NCBI RefSeq assembly: GCF_018613895.1
Contig: NZ_JAGGPH010000003.1
Coordinates: forward strand, 186,001 to 250,000
Direction of reading: 5' to 3'
Length of the DNA: 64,000 bases
Source of the DNA: Curtobacterium sp. ISL-83
Lineage (GTDB): Bacteria > Actinomycetota > Actinomycetes > Actinomycetales > Microbacteriaceae
Part shown: positions 26,574-36,001 of the stretch, in pieces
How positions within the stretch are numbered: position 1 is the stretch's first letter
Layout of the letters: each line of letters opens with the position of its first letter
Notes under the pieces: model-generated
The model's database searches: none
Told to the model about the DNA's origin: nothing
The model's input: only the letters and a program-made list of their open reading frames with translations
Made by a program: the position numbers and the translations under genes

Positions 26574-27555
26574 GATCAGCAGCGCTGACTTCCAGCGTCT
26601 CCGGGACCTCCGGGCGGCGCAGCCCGAGGCGGTCAAGGAGACGCTCGACGCCCGCCGCAAGCGGAGCCTGCTCGGCGAGGACGGCAAGCTGTTCATCGTC
26701 GCCGCCGACCACCCGGCCCGCGGCGCGCTCGCCGTCCGCGACGACGAGTCGGCGATGGCGGACCGGTACGACCTGCTCGAGCGGCTCGTGGTGGCACTCG
26801 GCCGTCCAGGCGTCGACGGGGTCCTCGGGACCCCGGACATCCTCGAGGACCTCGCCCTCCTCGGCGCCCTCGACGACAAGGTGGTCGTCGGGTCGATGAA
26901 CCGCGGCGGCCTGCGGGGCGCGACGTTCGAGATGGACGACCGCTACACCGCGTACTCCGCCCGGGCGATCAAGGACGACGGGTTCGACTTCGCCAAGCTG
27001 CTGGTCCGGATCGGGCTGGACGACGCCGGGACCGCACCGACGCTCGAGGCCACCGCCCGTGCCGTCAGCGAGGCGGCTGCCCTGCGGCTCCCGATCATGC
27101 TCGAGCCGTTCATGTCCGCGTGGCAGGACGGGCGGGTCGTCAACGACCTGACCGCGGACGCCGTGATCACCTCGATGGCGATCGCGGCCGGACTCGGCGA
27201 GTCGAGTGCCTACAGCTGGCTGAAGATCCCGGTGGTCGACGACATGGAGCGGGTGATGGCGGCCACGACGCTGCCGACGCTGCTGCTCGGTGGCGACCCG
27301 GCATCGCATCCGGACGAGACCTACGCGAGCTGGGCGCACGCGCTCGCACTGCCCGGTGTCCGCGGGCTGGTCGTCGGGCGCACGCTGCTGTACCCGTCGG
27401 ACGGCGACGTCGCTGCCGCCGTCGACGTCGCTGCAGGACTCGTCCACAGCCTGGAGGAGCGTTCCGGGTTCTCCACAACAGCTCACGTCAGCGCCACGGC
27501 GCGTGACGACCGCGCGACGATGAACGCGTCCATCTCGGAAGGAAGCAACGCATGA
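26566..27555 (+). CDS. Aldolase-like (beta/alpha)8 barrel protein of the iol operon
   Basis: 329 residues. LFIVAADHPARGAL near the N-terminus, MNRGGLRGATFEMDDRYTAYS and LKLLVRIG-like segments place it in the DeoC/LacD-related barrel group that NCBI calls the Cgl0158 family. In other bacteria IolJ or an IolC-fused domain (DUF2090) cleaves 6-phospho-5-dehydro-2-deoxygluconate into DHAP and malonate semialdehyde; no such gene is otherwise present, so this protein is the best candidate for that step (inference). It overlaps iolC by 8 bases and mmsA by 4. Confidence 0.75.
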   Translation: MPEISSADFQRLRDLRAAQPEAVKETLDARRKRSLLGEDGKLFIVAADHPARGALAVRDDESAMADRYDLLERLVVALGRPGVDGVLGTPDILEDLALLGALDDKVVVGSMNRGGLRGATFEMDDRYTAYSARAIKDDGFDFAKLLVRIGLDDAGTAPTLEATARAVSEAAALRLPIMLEPFMSAWQDGRVVNDLTADAVITSMAIAAGLGESSAYSWLKIPVVDDMERVMAATTLPTLLLGGDPASHPDETYASWAHALALPGVRGLVVGRTLLYPSDGDVAAAVDVAAGLVHSLEERSGFSTTAHVSATARDDRATMNASISEGSNA

Positions 27556-29081
27556 CCACCACGGAGACCGCCACCACCACGGTCGGGCACTGGATCAACG
27601 GGAAGCACGTCGCGTCGGCATCCGGCAACACCGCGCCGGTCTACGACCCGGCCCTCGGTGTGGCGACCAAGCAGGTCGCCCTCGCGAACGACGACGAGAT
27701 CCAGGCGGCGATCGGCAGCGCCACGGCCGCGTTCCCGGAGTGGAGCGACCTCTCGCTCGCGAAGCGCCAGGCGGTCATGTTCTCGTTCCGCGAGATCCTG
27801 AACCGCGACAAGGCCGAGCTCGCCGAGATCATCACGAGCGAGCACGGCAAGGTCATCGACGACGCTCTCGGTGAGATCGCTCGCGGGCAAGAGGTCGTCG
27901 AACTCGCGACGAACATCCCCAGCTTGATGAAGGGCGAGTTCTCCGACCAGGTGTCGACCGGCATCGACGTGTACTCGATCCGGCAGCCGCTCGGCGTCGT
28001 CGGGATCATCTCGCCGTTCAACTTCCCGGCGATGGTGCCGCTGTGGTTCCTGCCGATCGCGATCGCCGCGGGGAACACGGTCGTGCTCAAGCCGAGCGAG
28101 AAGGACCCGAGCGCCGCGATGTGGCTGGCCGAGAAGTTCCAGGAAGCCGGCCTGCCCGACGGTGTGTTCAACGTGCTGAACGGTGACAAGGCGGCGGTCG
28201 ACGGGCTCCTGACGAGCCCGGACGTCCAGTCGATCTCCTTCGTCGGATCGACCCCGATCGCGCAGTACGTGTACGAGACCGGCACGAAGCACGGCAAGCG
28301 TGTGCAGGCGCTGGGCGGTGCGAAGAACCACATGCTCGTGCTGCCGGACGCCGACCTCGACCTCGTCGCCGACAACGCGATCAACGCCGGCTTCGGGTCT
28401 GCCGGGGAGCGCTGCATGGCGATCTCGGTCGTCGTCGTCGTGGAACCGATAGCGGACGAACTCATCGCGAAGATCGCGGAGCGCGCCGCGACGCTCCGCA
28501 TCGGTGACGGGCGGCGCGGCTGCGACATGGGCCCCCTCGTCACCGAGCAGCACCGCGACAAGGTCGCCTCGTACATCGAGGTCGCAGAGCAGGACGGTGC
28601 GGTCATCGTGGTGGACGGCCGCACCGTCCGACCCGACGGCGACGAGAACGGCTTCTGGCTGGGCCCGACGCTCATCGACCGGGTCCCCACCACCAGCCGC
28701 GTCTACACCGACGAGGTCTTCGGTCCGCTGCTCGCCGTCGTCCGTGTGGAGTCCTACGCCGAGGGCCTCGCGCTCATCAACGCGAGCCCGTACGGCAACG
28801 GCACCGCCATCTTCACCAACGACGGTGGCGCTGCTCGCCGCTTCCAGCGTGACGTGCAGGTCGGGATGATCGGCATCAACGTGCCGATCCCCGTCCCGGT
28901 CGCCTACTACTCGTTCGGTGGGTGGAAGAACTCGCTGTTCGGCGACCACAAGGCGTACGGAGCCGACGGCGTGAGCTTCTTCACCCGCCAGAAGGCCATC
29001 ACGAGCCGGTGGGCAGATCCATCCGAGCGGGGTGGTCCGTCGCACGGCGGCATCAACCTCGGCTTCCCGTCGAACAACTGA
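27552..29081 (+). CDS. mmsA: CoA-acylating methylmalonate-semialdehyde dehydrogenase
   Basis: Also called IolA. Oxidises malonate semialdehyde to acetyl-CoA, the last step of inositol breakdown. 509 residues. Aldehyde dehydrogenase landmarks: VVGIISPFNFPAMVPLWFLP, SFVGSTPIAQYVYE, and the catalytic Cys (about residue 288) in GSAGERCMAIS, the MmsA-type context. The usual catalytic Glu of hydrolysing ALDHs is replaced by GGAKNHM, as in CoA-dependent members. Starts with an ATGA overlap with the upstream barrel gene. Confidence 0.93.
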   Translation: MTTTETATTTVGHWINGKHVASASGNTAPVYDPALGVATKQVALANDDEIQAAIGSATAAFPEWSDLSLAKRQAVMFSFREILNRDKAELAEIITSEHGKVIDDALGEIARGQEVVELATNIPSLMKGEFSDQVSTGIDVYSIRQPLGVVGIISPFNFPAMVPLWFLPIAIAAGNTVVLKPSEKDPSAAMWLAEKFQEAGLPDGVFNVLNGDKAAVDGLLTSPDVQSISFVGSTPIAQYVYETGTKHGKRVQALGGAKNHMLVLPDADLDLVADNAINAGFGSAGERCMAISVVVVVEPIADELIAKIAERAATLRIGDGRRGCDMGPLVTEQHRDKVASYIEVAEQDGAVIVVDGRTVRPDGDENGFWLGPTLIDRVPTTSRVYTDEVFGPLLAVVRVESYAEGLALINASPYGNGTAIFTNDGGAARRFQRDVQVGMIGINVPIPVPVAYYSFGGWKNSLFGDHKAYGADGVSFFTRQKAITSRWADPSERGGPSHGGINLGFPSNN

Positions 29082-29089
29082 CGGCCAGC

Positions 29090-29995
29090 ATGACGAACGA
29101 CAACTGGTTCATCCGCGCGGGGAGCCGTCCGGAGGACGGCTGGACCGACGTCGTCGACGGTCGCGTCGAGGGGTGGGCGCACACCGGTCTGCGGACCGGC
29201 GCCCTGTCCGACGGGGGCGAGTTGCGCCTCCCGGCCGACGTCGTCGAGCGCATCGTCGTGCCCCTCGCCGGCTCGTTCCACGTCACCTACGAGGGCGTCG
29301 CCGGGACCGGCGACCAGGCCCTGGAGGGACGTGGCAGCGTGTTTGACGGACCGACCGACGTCCTCTACCTCGGCTCTCGAACAAGGGCACGGATCACCGG
29401 AAGCGGGCGACTCGCGGTCGCGGAGGCGCCCACTGACACCGTCAAGCCGACCACGTACGTGCCTCGCCAGGACGTGCCGGTGGAGCTCCGGGGCGCGGGA
29501 CAGTCCAGCCGGCAGGTGCACAACTTCGGTACACCCGCCGCCCTCGACGCCGCGGAGTTCATCGTGTGCGAGGTCATCACCCCGGCCGGGAACTGGTCGT
29601 CGTACCCGCCGCACAAGCACGACACGAACGTCCCCGGCGCGGAGTCGGACCTCGAGGAGATCTACTACTACGAGTCCGCCGTGGCCCGTGGAGTCCAGGC
29701 GCCGGCGTCGGCCGACCCGTTCGCGCTGCACCGGACCTACGCCTCGGACGACCGCCCGATCGACGAGTTCCGCCAGGTGCGGACCGGCGACATCGCGCTC
29801 GTGCCGTACGGGTGGCACGGCCCCGCGGTCGCCGCCCCGGGCTACGACATGTACTACCTCAACGTGATGGCCGGGCCGGACCCGGAACGCGTCTGGAACA
29901 TCCTCGACGACCCGGCCCACGGCTGGGTCCGGCAGCTGTGGGCATCGGAGTCGATCGACCCGCGCCTGCCCTACCAGAAGGAGCCGACCCGATGA
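29090..29995 (+). CDS. iolB: 5-deoxy-glucuronate isomerase
   Basis: Double-cupin isomerase converting 5-deoxyglucuronate to 5-dehydro-2-deoxygluconate, the substrate of IolC. 301 residues. The metal-binding cupin motif is SSYPPHKHDTN followed by LEEIYYYE, and the second part ends VPYGWHGPAVAAPGYDMYYLNVMAGP. ATG 29090 follows the mmsA stop by 8 bases; its own stop overlaps the iolD start. Confidence 0.93.
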   Translation: MTNDNWFIRAGSRPEDGWTDVVDGRVEGWAHTGLRTGALSDGGELRLPADVVERIVVPLAGSFHVTYEGVAGTGDQALEGRGSVFDGPTDVLYLGSRTRARITGSGRLAVAEAPTDTVKPTTYVPRQDVPVELRGAGQSSRQVHNFGTPAALDAAEFIVCEVITPAGNWSSYPPHKHDTNVPGAESDLEEIYYYESAVARGVQAPASADPFALHRTYASDDRPIDEFRQVRTGDIALVPYGWHGPAVAAPGYDMYYLNVMAGPDPERVWNILDDPAHGWVRQLWASESIDPRLPYQKEPTR

Positions 29996-31899
29996 CCGCT
30001 GTCCGCCGCATGACCGTCGGCCAGGCACTCCTCGAGTTCCTGGCCAACCAGTGGACCGTCGACGGTGAGGCCCGCGAACGCACGATCCCGGGTATCTTCG
30101 GCATCTTCGGGCACGGCAACGTCGCCGGTGTGGGGCAGGCGATCAAGCAGCTCCATGTCGAACAGCCGGGTCTGCTGCCGTACCACCAGGCGCGCAACGA
30201 GCAGGCGATGGTGCACGAGGCCGTCGGGTTCGCACGCATGCACCGCCGCCGCGCCACGTACGCCGCCGCTGCCTCGGTGGGACCGGGAGCGGCGAACATG
30301 CTGACCGGCGCCGCCCTGGCCACGACGAACCGGCTGCCGGCGCTGCTGCTGCCGTCCGACACCTTCGCGACGCGCACCACTGACCCGGTGCTGCAGCAGA
30401 TCGAGATGCCGCACGACACGTCGCTGCAGGTGACCGACGCGTTCCGACCGCTCTCGCGGTACTTCGACCGTGTCGAGCGTCCGGAGCAGCTGTTCTCGAT
30501 CGCGCTCGCGGCGATGCGGGTCCTCACCGACCCGTCTGAGACCGGCGCCGTGACGATCGCCCTGCCCGAGGACGTCCAGGCCGAGGCGTTCGACGTGCCG
30601 GAGGCGTTCCTCCAGCCACGCGAGTGGCACCTCCGTCGTCCGCTGCCCGAGCACGGGCCGCTCGCCCGAGCGGTCGCCGCGATCCGGAGCGCGAAGCGCC
30701 CGGTGATCGTCGCCGGTGGCGGGGTGCTCTACTCGGGCGCGGAGGACCAGCTGCGTTCCTTCGTCGAGGCGACCGGCATCCCGGTCGGCACCTCGCAGGC
30801 CGGGGGCGGGTCGCTCGTGTGGGACCACCCGCAGTCCCTCGGCGGCATCGGGGCGACGGGCACCGCGGCCGCGAACGCGATCGCCGCGCAGGCCGACGTC
30901 GTGATCGGCATCGGCACGCGCTACAGCGACTTCACGACCGCGTCCCGGACGGCGTTCCAGAACCCGGACGTCACCTTCGTGAACATCAACGTCGCTGCGT
31001 TCGACGCCTACAAGCACGGTTCGCAGCTGCCCCTGATCGCGGACGCACGGGAGGCACTGGTCGCCCTGACCGACGCGCTCACCACTGACTCGTCCTACGC
31101 CGTCGACGCCGGCTACGCGGCCGAGATCGCGTCGCGCAAGGCGGAGTGGGACGCCGTCGTCGACGCCGCGTTCGCGCCGTCGGGGCTCGACCTGCCCGGG
31201 CAGGCCGAGATCATCGGCGCGGTGCAGTCCGCATCGGACCCGCGGGACGTCGTGATCCAGGCCGCCGGGTCGCTCCCCGGTGACCTGCACAAGCTGTGGC
31301 GGGTGCGGGATGCGCTCGGCTACCACGTGGAGTACGCGTTCTCCTGCATGGGCTACGAGATCGCCGGAGGCCTCGGCGTCCGGCGCGGCGCCCCCGACCG
31401 CGACGCGATCGTGATGGTCGGCGACGGCTCGTACCTCATGCTGCACACCGAGCTCGTCACCGCGGTCGCCGAGGGGCTGAAGATCATCGTCGTGCTCATC
31501 CAGAACCACGGGTACGCGTCGATCGGGCACCTCTCCGAGACCGTCGGCTCGGAGCGGTACGGCACGCAGTACCGCTACCTCGACGAGACCCAGTCGTTCG
31601 AGAACGGCGAGCCCCTGCCGGTCGACCTCGCAGCCAACGCCCGGTCGTACGGCGTCGACGTCATCGAGGTCCAGCCGGGCCCGGACAGCATCGAGCAGCT
31701 CACGGCCGCGGTGCGCCAGGCGAAGGCGAACGACCACACGACGCTCATCCACATCAACTCGGACCCGCTCCGCTACGCACCGGACGGTGACGGCTGGTGG
31801 GACGTGCCCGTCGCACAGGTCGCCACGCTCGACAGCACCCGGACCGCCCGAGCCGTGTACGAGCAACAGGTCGCCGCTCAGCGACCGCTCCTGGGCTAG
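29992..31899 (+). CDS. iolD: 3D-(3,5/4)-trihydroxycyclohexane-1,2-dione hydrolase
   Basis: Thiamine diphosphate enzyme that opens the ring of the trione to 5-deoxyglucuronate. 635 residues. N-terminal PYR domain with IPGIFGIFGHGNVAGVG and the catalytic Glu region ARNEQAMVHEAVGFA, central domain RPVIVAGGGVLYSG, and C-terminal PP domain with the TPP motif GDGSYLMLHTELVTAVAEG followed by IQNHGYASIG. ATG start overlaps iolB by ATGA; an upstream extension of the open frame is antisense-like shadow. Confidence 0.94.
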   Translation: MTAVRRMTVGQALLEFLANQWTVDGEARERTIPGIFGIFGHGNVAGVGQAIKQLHVEQPGLLPYHQARNEQAMVHEAVGFARMHRRRATYAAAASVGPGAANMLTGAALATTNRLPALLLPSDTFATRTTDPVLQQIEMPHDTSLQVTDAFRPLSRYFDRVERPEQLFSIALAAMRVLTDPSETGAVTIALPEDVQAEAFDVPEAFLQPREWHLRRPLPEHGPLARAVAAIRSAKRPVIVAGGGVLYSGAEDQLRSFVEATGIPVGTSQAGGGSLVWDHPQSLGGIGATGTAAANAIAAQADVVIGIGTRYSDFTTASRTAFQNPDVTFVNINVAAFDAYKHGSQLPLIADAREALVALTDALTTDSSYAVDAGYAAEIASRKAEWDAVVDAAFAPSGLDLPGQAEIIGAVQSASDPRDVVIQAAGSLPGDLHKLWRVRDALGYHVEYAFSCMGYEIAGGLGVRRGAPDRDAIVMVGDGSYLMLHTELVTAVAEGLKIIVVLIQNHGYASIGHLSETVGSERYGTQYRYLDETQSFENGEPLPVDLAANARSYGVDVIEVQPGPDSIEQLTAAVRQAKANDHTTLIHINSDPLRYAPDGDGWWDVPVAQVATLDSTRTARAVYEQQVAAQRPLLG

Positions 31900-31964
31900 G
31901 CCCGGCCGGCCGTGCACCCTCTCCTCCACACCGGGGCCGCGCCCCAGAAAGCGACAGCGACGTC

Positions 31965-32918
31965 ATGACCGACACCGCCACCCCCATCGACAGCGCCGCG
32001 ACCGATGCGACGGCTGCCTCCATCCGGATCGGCACCGCGCCCGATTCGTGGGGCGTCTGGTTCCCGGACGACCCGAAGCAGGTCCCGTGGCAGCGATTCC
32101 TCGACGAGGCGCAGGCGGCGGGGTACCGCTGGATCGAACTCGGCCCGTACGGGTACCTGCCGACCGATCCCGCACAGCTGCAGGACGAACTCGAGTCGCG
32201 CGGGCTCCAGCTCTCCGCGGGCACCGTCTTCACCGGCTTCCACAAGGGGGACGACCAGTTCCAGCGGGCCTGGGACCAGGCGGTCGCGGTCGCCGGCCTC
32301 GCGGCGAAGCTCGGGGCCGAGCACCTCGTGACCATCCCCGACCTGTGGCGCTCCGACGCGACCGAAGAGGTCCTGGAGTCGCGGACGCTGACCGACGAGC
32401 AGTGGGAGCGTCTCGGGAAGGGCCACGACCAGCTCGGCAAGGCTCTGCTCGAGGAGTTCGGCGTGCACCAGCAGTTCCACACCCACGCCGACAGCCACGT
32501 CGGGACCTACAAGGAGACCGTGCGCTTCCTCGAGGTCACGAACCCCGAGTACACGAACCTCTGCCTCGACACCGGGCACTTCGCGTACTACGGCGGCGAC
32601 AACCTCAAGCTCATCGCTGAGCACCCCGAGCGCATCGGGTACCTCCACCTGAAGCAGGTGGACACCGATCTGCTGTTCGACGTGCTGAAGAACGACGTCC
32701 CCTTCGCGACCGCGGTGTCGCAGGGGATCATGACCGAGCCGCCGCACGGCACCCCGGAGCTCGCACCGATCATCGAGGCCGTCGCCCGGATCAACCCGGA
32801 CGTCTTCGGCATCGTCGAGCAGGACATGTACGGCTGCTCGGTCGACGCCCCGGGCCCGATCGCCGAGCGCACGTTCCAGCACATCTTCGGATCCACGTCC
32901 GCCGCCCGCGCCCTCTGA
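31965..32918 (+). CDS. iolE: Inosose dehydratase, TIM-barrel
   Basis: Dehydrates 2-keto-myo-inositol to the trione used by IolD. 317 residues. GTAPDSWGVWFPDD is the N-terminal IolE signature; metal-binding residues of the xylose isomerase-like fold are in ELGPYGYLP, HQQFHTHADSHVGT, LCLDTGHFAYYGGD and YLHLKQVD. The ATG is 65 bases after iolD with only a weak GAAAG upstream, the loosest junction in the operon. Confidence 0.9.
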   Translation: MTDTATPIDSAATDATAASIRIGTAPDSWGVWFPDDPKQVPWQRFLDEAQAAGYRWIELGPYGYLPTDPAQLQDELESRGLQLSAGTVFTGFHKGDDQFQRAWDQAVAVAGLAAKLGAEHLVTIPDLWRSDATEEVLESRTLTDEQWERLGKGHDQLGKALLEEFGVHQQFHTHADSHVGTYKETVRFLEVTNPEYTNLCLDTGHFAYYGGDNLKLIAEHPERIGYLHLKQVDTDLLFDVLKNDVPFATAVSQGIMTEPPHGTPELAPIIEAVARINPDVFGIVEQDMYGCSVDAPGPIAERTFQHIFGSTSAARAL

Positions 32919-32946
32919 CGCCCTGACCACCACACGGGAGACCACC

Positions 32947-34017
32947 ATGAGCAGCACCGAGAACCTCCGCGTCGCCGTCGTCGGCGCCGGCATGATGGGC
33001 GCCGACCACGTCCGCCGCATCACCGCCACGATCTCGAACGCGGACGTCGTCGCCGTCGTCGAGCCGGACGAAGCCCGCGCTGCTGCCGCCGCAGCCCTCG
33101 CGCCCGGTGCGATCACCGCGGCGTCCTTCGACGAGGCCCTCGAGCGGACCGAGATCGACGGCGTCATCATCGCGACGCCCGGCTTCCTGCACGAGCCGAT
33201 CCTCGTCACCGCCCTCGAGCGCGGCCTCGCCGTGCTGTGCGAGAAGCCGCTGACCACCAGCGCCGCCGACTCGTTGCGGATCGTCGAGCTCGAGCAGCAG
33301 CACGCCGCCCGCCCGGTGATCCAGGTCGGGTTCATGCGCCGCTTCGACGCCGGGTACAAGGAACTGCGGGCGCTCCGTGAGTCCGGCGCCAACGGGGCGC
33401 TGCTCGCACTGCACCACGCACACCGCAACCCGACCACGCCGCCCAACTTCAGCGAGTCGATGCTCATCCACGACTCGGTGATCCACGAGATCGACATCAT
33501 CCCGTTCCTCACCGGCGAGGCGATCACGAGCGTCGAGGTGAAGAAACCGCGGAAGAACTCGCTCGCGCCCGCCGACCTGCCCGAGCCGCAGTTCGTGCTC
33601 TTCACCACCGAGTCCGGCACCATGGCGATCGTCGAGATCAACGTGAACGCCCAGTTCGGCTACCAGGTGACGACCGACGCGGTGTTCGAGTCCGGTGTCG
33701 CCTACATCGGCCGCGACACCGCGCCGACCATCGTGTCCGCCGGCGTCTCCGGTCAGGGCGTCACCCCCTCGTTCAAGGAGCGCTTCGGCGCGGCCTACGA
33801 CGAAGAGGTCCAGCGCTGGGTGGACGCCGCTCGTCTCGGGGGCATCGACGGCCCGAGCGCCTGGGACGGCTACACGGCGTCCGTCGTCGCCGAGGCCGCG
33901 GTGCGTGCCCAGCAGTCGGGTGCGAACGAATCCGTCGAGTACGCGGTGGCCAAGCCGTCGTTCTACGCCGAGGCCGTGACCGAAACCGGCGCTGCACACG
34001 TGCTCACCGAGGCGTGA
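32947..34017 (+). CDS. iolG: Inositol 2-dehydrogenase, Gfo/Idh/MocA family
   Basis: NAD(P)-dependent oxidation of myo-inositol (or a stereoisomer) to inosose. 356 residues. Rossmann motif VAVVGAGMMGADHVRR, catalytic EKPLTTSAADS with the conserved Lys, QVGFMRRFDAGYKEL and the active-site HEIDIIPFLTG. Among the two Gfo/Idh/MocA genes in the operon this one best matches IolG. ATG with GGGAG about 6 bases upstream. Its stop overlaps the next start by GTGA. Confidence 0.88.
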   Translation: MSSTENLRVAVVGAGMMGADHVRRITATISNADVVAVVEPDEARAAAAAALAPGAITAASFDEALERTEIDGVIIATPGFLHEPILVTALERGLAVLCEKPLTTSAADSLRIVELEQQHAARPVIQVGFMRRFDAGYKELRALRESGANGALLALHHAHRNPTTPPNFSESMLIHDSVIHEIDIIPFLTGEAITSVEVKKPRKNSLAPADLPEPQFVLFTTESGTMAIVEINVNAQFGYQVTTDAVFESGVAYIGRDTAPTIVSAGVSGQGVTPSFKERFGAAYDEEVQRWVDAARLGGIDGPSAWDGYTASVVAEAAVRAQQSGANESVEYAVAKPSFYAEAVTETGAAHVLTEA

Positions 34018-34892
34018 CGCCCGTGCCGAAGATCGCCCTCGACCCGACGCCGTTCCACCACGACCTGTCCCTGCTCGAGTTCCCGCGCAAGGTGGCCGAC
34101 CTCGGGTACGAGTACCTGCAGCTGACCCCGCACAAGGACTTCATCCCGTTCTACCGGCACCCGAAGGCGGACGACGACCTCGTCGACGCGTTCGCGGCGG
34201 CGTGCAAGGACGCCGGCGTCCAGGTCGCGAGCGTGCTGCCCGTCCTGCGCTGGTCCGGCCCCGACCGTGAGGCCCGCGACGCCGCGGTCACGAAGTGGAA
34301 GCGCGTCATCGAGATCACGAAACGGCTCGGCGTGGACACGATCAACACCGAGTTCTCCGGCCGCCCGGAGCTCGCCGAGCAGTCGGAGGACCAGTTCTAC
34401 CGGTCGATGGAGGAGCTCCTGCCGATCATCGAATCCGCCGGCATCCGGGTGCTCATCGATTCGCACCCCGACGACTTCGTCGAGGACGGGCTCGAGGCGC
34501 TGCGGGTCATCCGCGGCCTCAACTCGAAGCAGGTCGGGTTCGTGTACGTCGCCTGCCACACGTTCCACTACGGCGGGAACATGGCCGAGATCATGGACGC
34601 CGCCGGCGACGCGCTGCAGCTCGTGCACGTCGCCGACGCGTTCGACCACCGCCGGTCCCACGGCCTCCGCTACATCTCCAACCCGCCCGGCAACTCCGCC
34701 CGAGTGCACCAGCACCTGCCGATCGGTCAGGCCGACGTCGACTTCGACGCCTTCTGGGCCGGGCTCCGCCGCATCGGGTTCACCGAGCGCGACGACACGA
34801 TCGCCGTCTCCAGCGTCTTCGCCGAGGACGAGCACGCCGACGAGGTGTCCCGCTTCCAGCTCGACGCCATCACGAAGGGACTCCACCGATGA
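34014..34892 (+). CDS. Sugar phosphate isomerase/epimerase-like TIM-barrel protein
   Basis: 292 residues of the xylose isomerase-like fold. LDPTPFHHDLSLLEFPRKVADLGYEYLQLTP at the N-terminus, INTEFSGRPE with a metal-ligand Glu, VLIDSHPDDFVEDG, VYVACHTFHYGGNM and LQLVHVADAFDHRR carry the expected acidic and His ligands. IolH and IolI occupy this niche in other iol clusters; which of the two, or a different epimerase, cannot be decided. GTG start overlaps iolG; stop overlaps the transaldolase start. Confidence 0.8.
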   Translation: MTPVPKIALDPTPFHHDLSLLEFPRKVADLGYEYLQLTPHKDFIPFYRHPKADDDLVDAFAAACKDAGVQVASVLPVLRWSGPDREARDAAVTKWKRVIEITKRLGVDTINTEFSGRPELAEQSEDQFYRSMEELLPIIESAGIRVLIDSHPDDFVEDGLEALRVIRGLNSKQVGFVYVACHTFHYGGNMAEIMDAAGDALQLVHVADAFDHRRSHGLRYISNPPGNSARVHQHLPIGQADVDFDAFWAGLRRIGFTERDDTIAVSSVFAEDEHADEVSRFQLDAITKGLHR

Positions 34893-36001
34893 CCAGCACG
34901 ATCGAGAACCCGGTGTCCGCCGACACCGACCCGCGTCCCGTCACCCTGCAGGCCGCCGAGCAGACGCCCACCGCGCTCTGGAACGACTCGGCTGACCCGC
35001 ACGAACTCGCGACCGCGATCACCGAGTACGGGGCCGTCGGCGCGACCTGCAACCCGGTCATCGCCTACAACTGCATCAAGCAGGACCCGGCGACGTGGGA
35101 GCCGCGCATCCGCGCGATCGCGGCGGAGCACCCGACCGCGGGGGAGTCCTGGATCGGCTGGAAGGCCGTCGAGGAACTCTCCATCGCCGCGGCCGAGCAG
35201 CTGCTGCCCGCGTTCGAGGCCTCCGGTGGGCGGAACGGTCGACTCTCGATGCAGACCGACCCGCGCCTCCACCGTGACGCCGACGCGCTCGTCGAGCAGG
35301 CAGTCCGGTTCTCGCAGCTCGCGCCGAACATCATCGTGAAGATCCCCGCGACGAAGGTCGGCATCGCCGCGATCGAAGCGGCCGCGTACCGGGGCGTCTC
35401 GATCAACGCGACCGTGTCCTTCACGGTGCCGCAGGTCGTCGCGGTCGGCGAGGCCATCGAGCGCGCACTCGACCGTCGCGCTGCCGACGGGCTGCCGGAC
35501 CAGGAGTTCGGGCACGTGGTCACCCTGATGGCCGGACGCTTCGACGACTGGCTGAAGACGGTCGTCAAGCGCGATCACGTGATGATCGACCCCGGGTACC
35601 TGGAGTGGGCCGGCGTCGCCGCGGTGAAGAACGCCTACCGGGTGTTCCAGCAGCGCGGGTTCCGCTCGAGGGTGCTCGTCGCGGCGTTCCGCAACGCGCT
35701 GCAGTGGTCCGAGTTCCAGGGTGGCGACCTCGTGGTGTCCCCGCCGTTCCAGTGGTCGAAGGACATCAACGACAACGCGTACCCGTTCCGTCCGGACGCC
35801 ATCGACGACGAGGTGCCCGCACACGTGTTGGACGCCCTCCGGAAGGCGACGCCGGAGTTCGCCCGCGGGTACGACGTCGACGGGATGACGATCGACGAGT
35901 TCGACCGGTTCGGCGCGACGGTCACGACGCTCCGACAGTTCCTCGACGCGGACGCCAAGCTCGACGCCCTGGTCCGCGACGTCCTCGTGCCGGCGGCATG
36001 A
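34889..36001 (+). CDS. Transaldolase family protein within the iol operon
   Basis: 370 residues. The Schiff-base Lys lies in PNIIVKIPATKVGI, preceded by QTDPRLHRDADALVEQA and followed by NATVSFTVPQVVAVGEA, all transaldolase hallmarks; the N-terminal LWNDSADPHELATAITEYGAVGATCNPVIA replaces the classical region. It is longer and quite different from housekeeping TalA/TalB. Canonical inositol catabolism needs no transaldolase, so it may cleave or transfer a C3 unit in a variant route (inference). Overlaps both neighbours by ATGA, so it is firmly part of the operon. Confidence 0.82.
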   Translation: MTSTIENPVSADTDPRPVTLQAAEQTPTALWNDSADPHELATAITEYGAVGATCNPVIAYNCIKQDPATWEPRIRAIAAEHPTAGESWIGWKAVEELSIAAAEQLLPAFEASGGRNGRLSMQTDPRLHRDADALVEQAVRFSQLAPNIIVKIPATKVGIAAIEAAAYRGVSINATVSFTVPQVVAVGEAIERALDRRAADGLPDQEFGHVVTLMAGRFDDWLKTVVKRDHVMIDPGYLEWAGVAAVKNAYRVFQQRGFRSRVLVAAFRNALQWSEFQGGDLVVSPPFQWSKDINDNAYPFRPDAIDDEVPAHVLDALRKATPEFARGYDVDGMTIDEFDRFGATVTTLRQFLDADAKLDALVRDVLVPAA

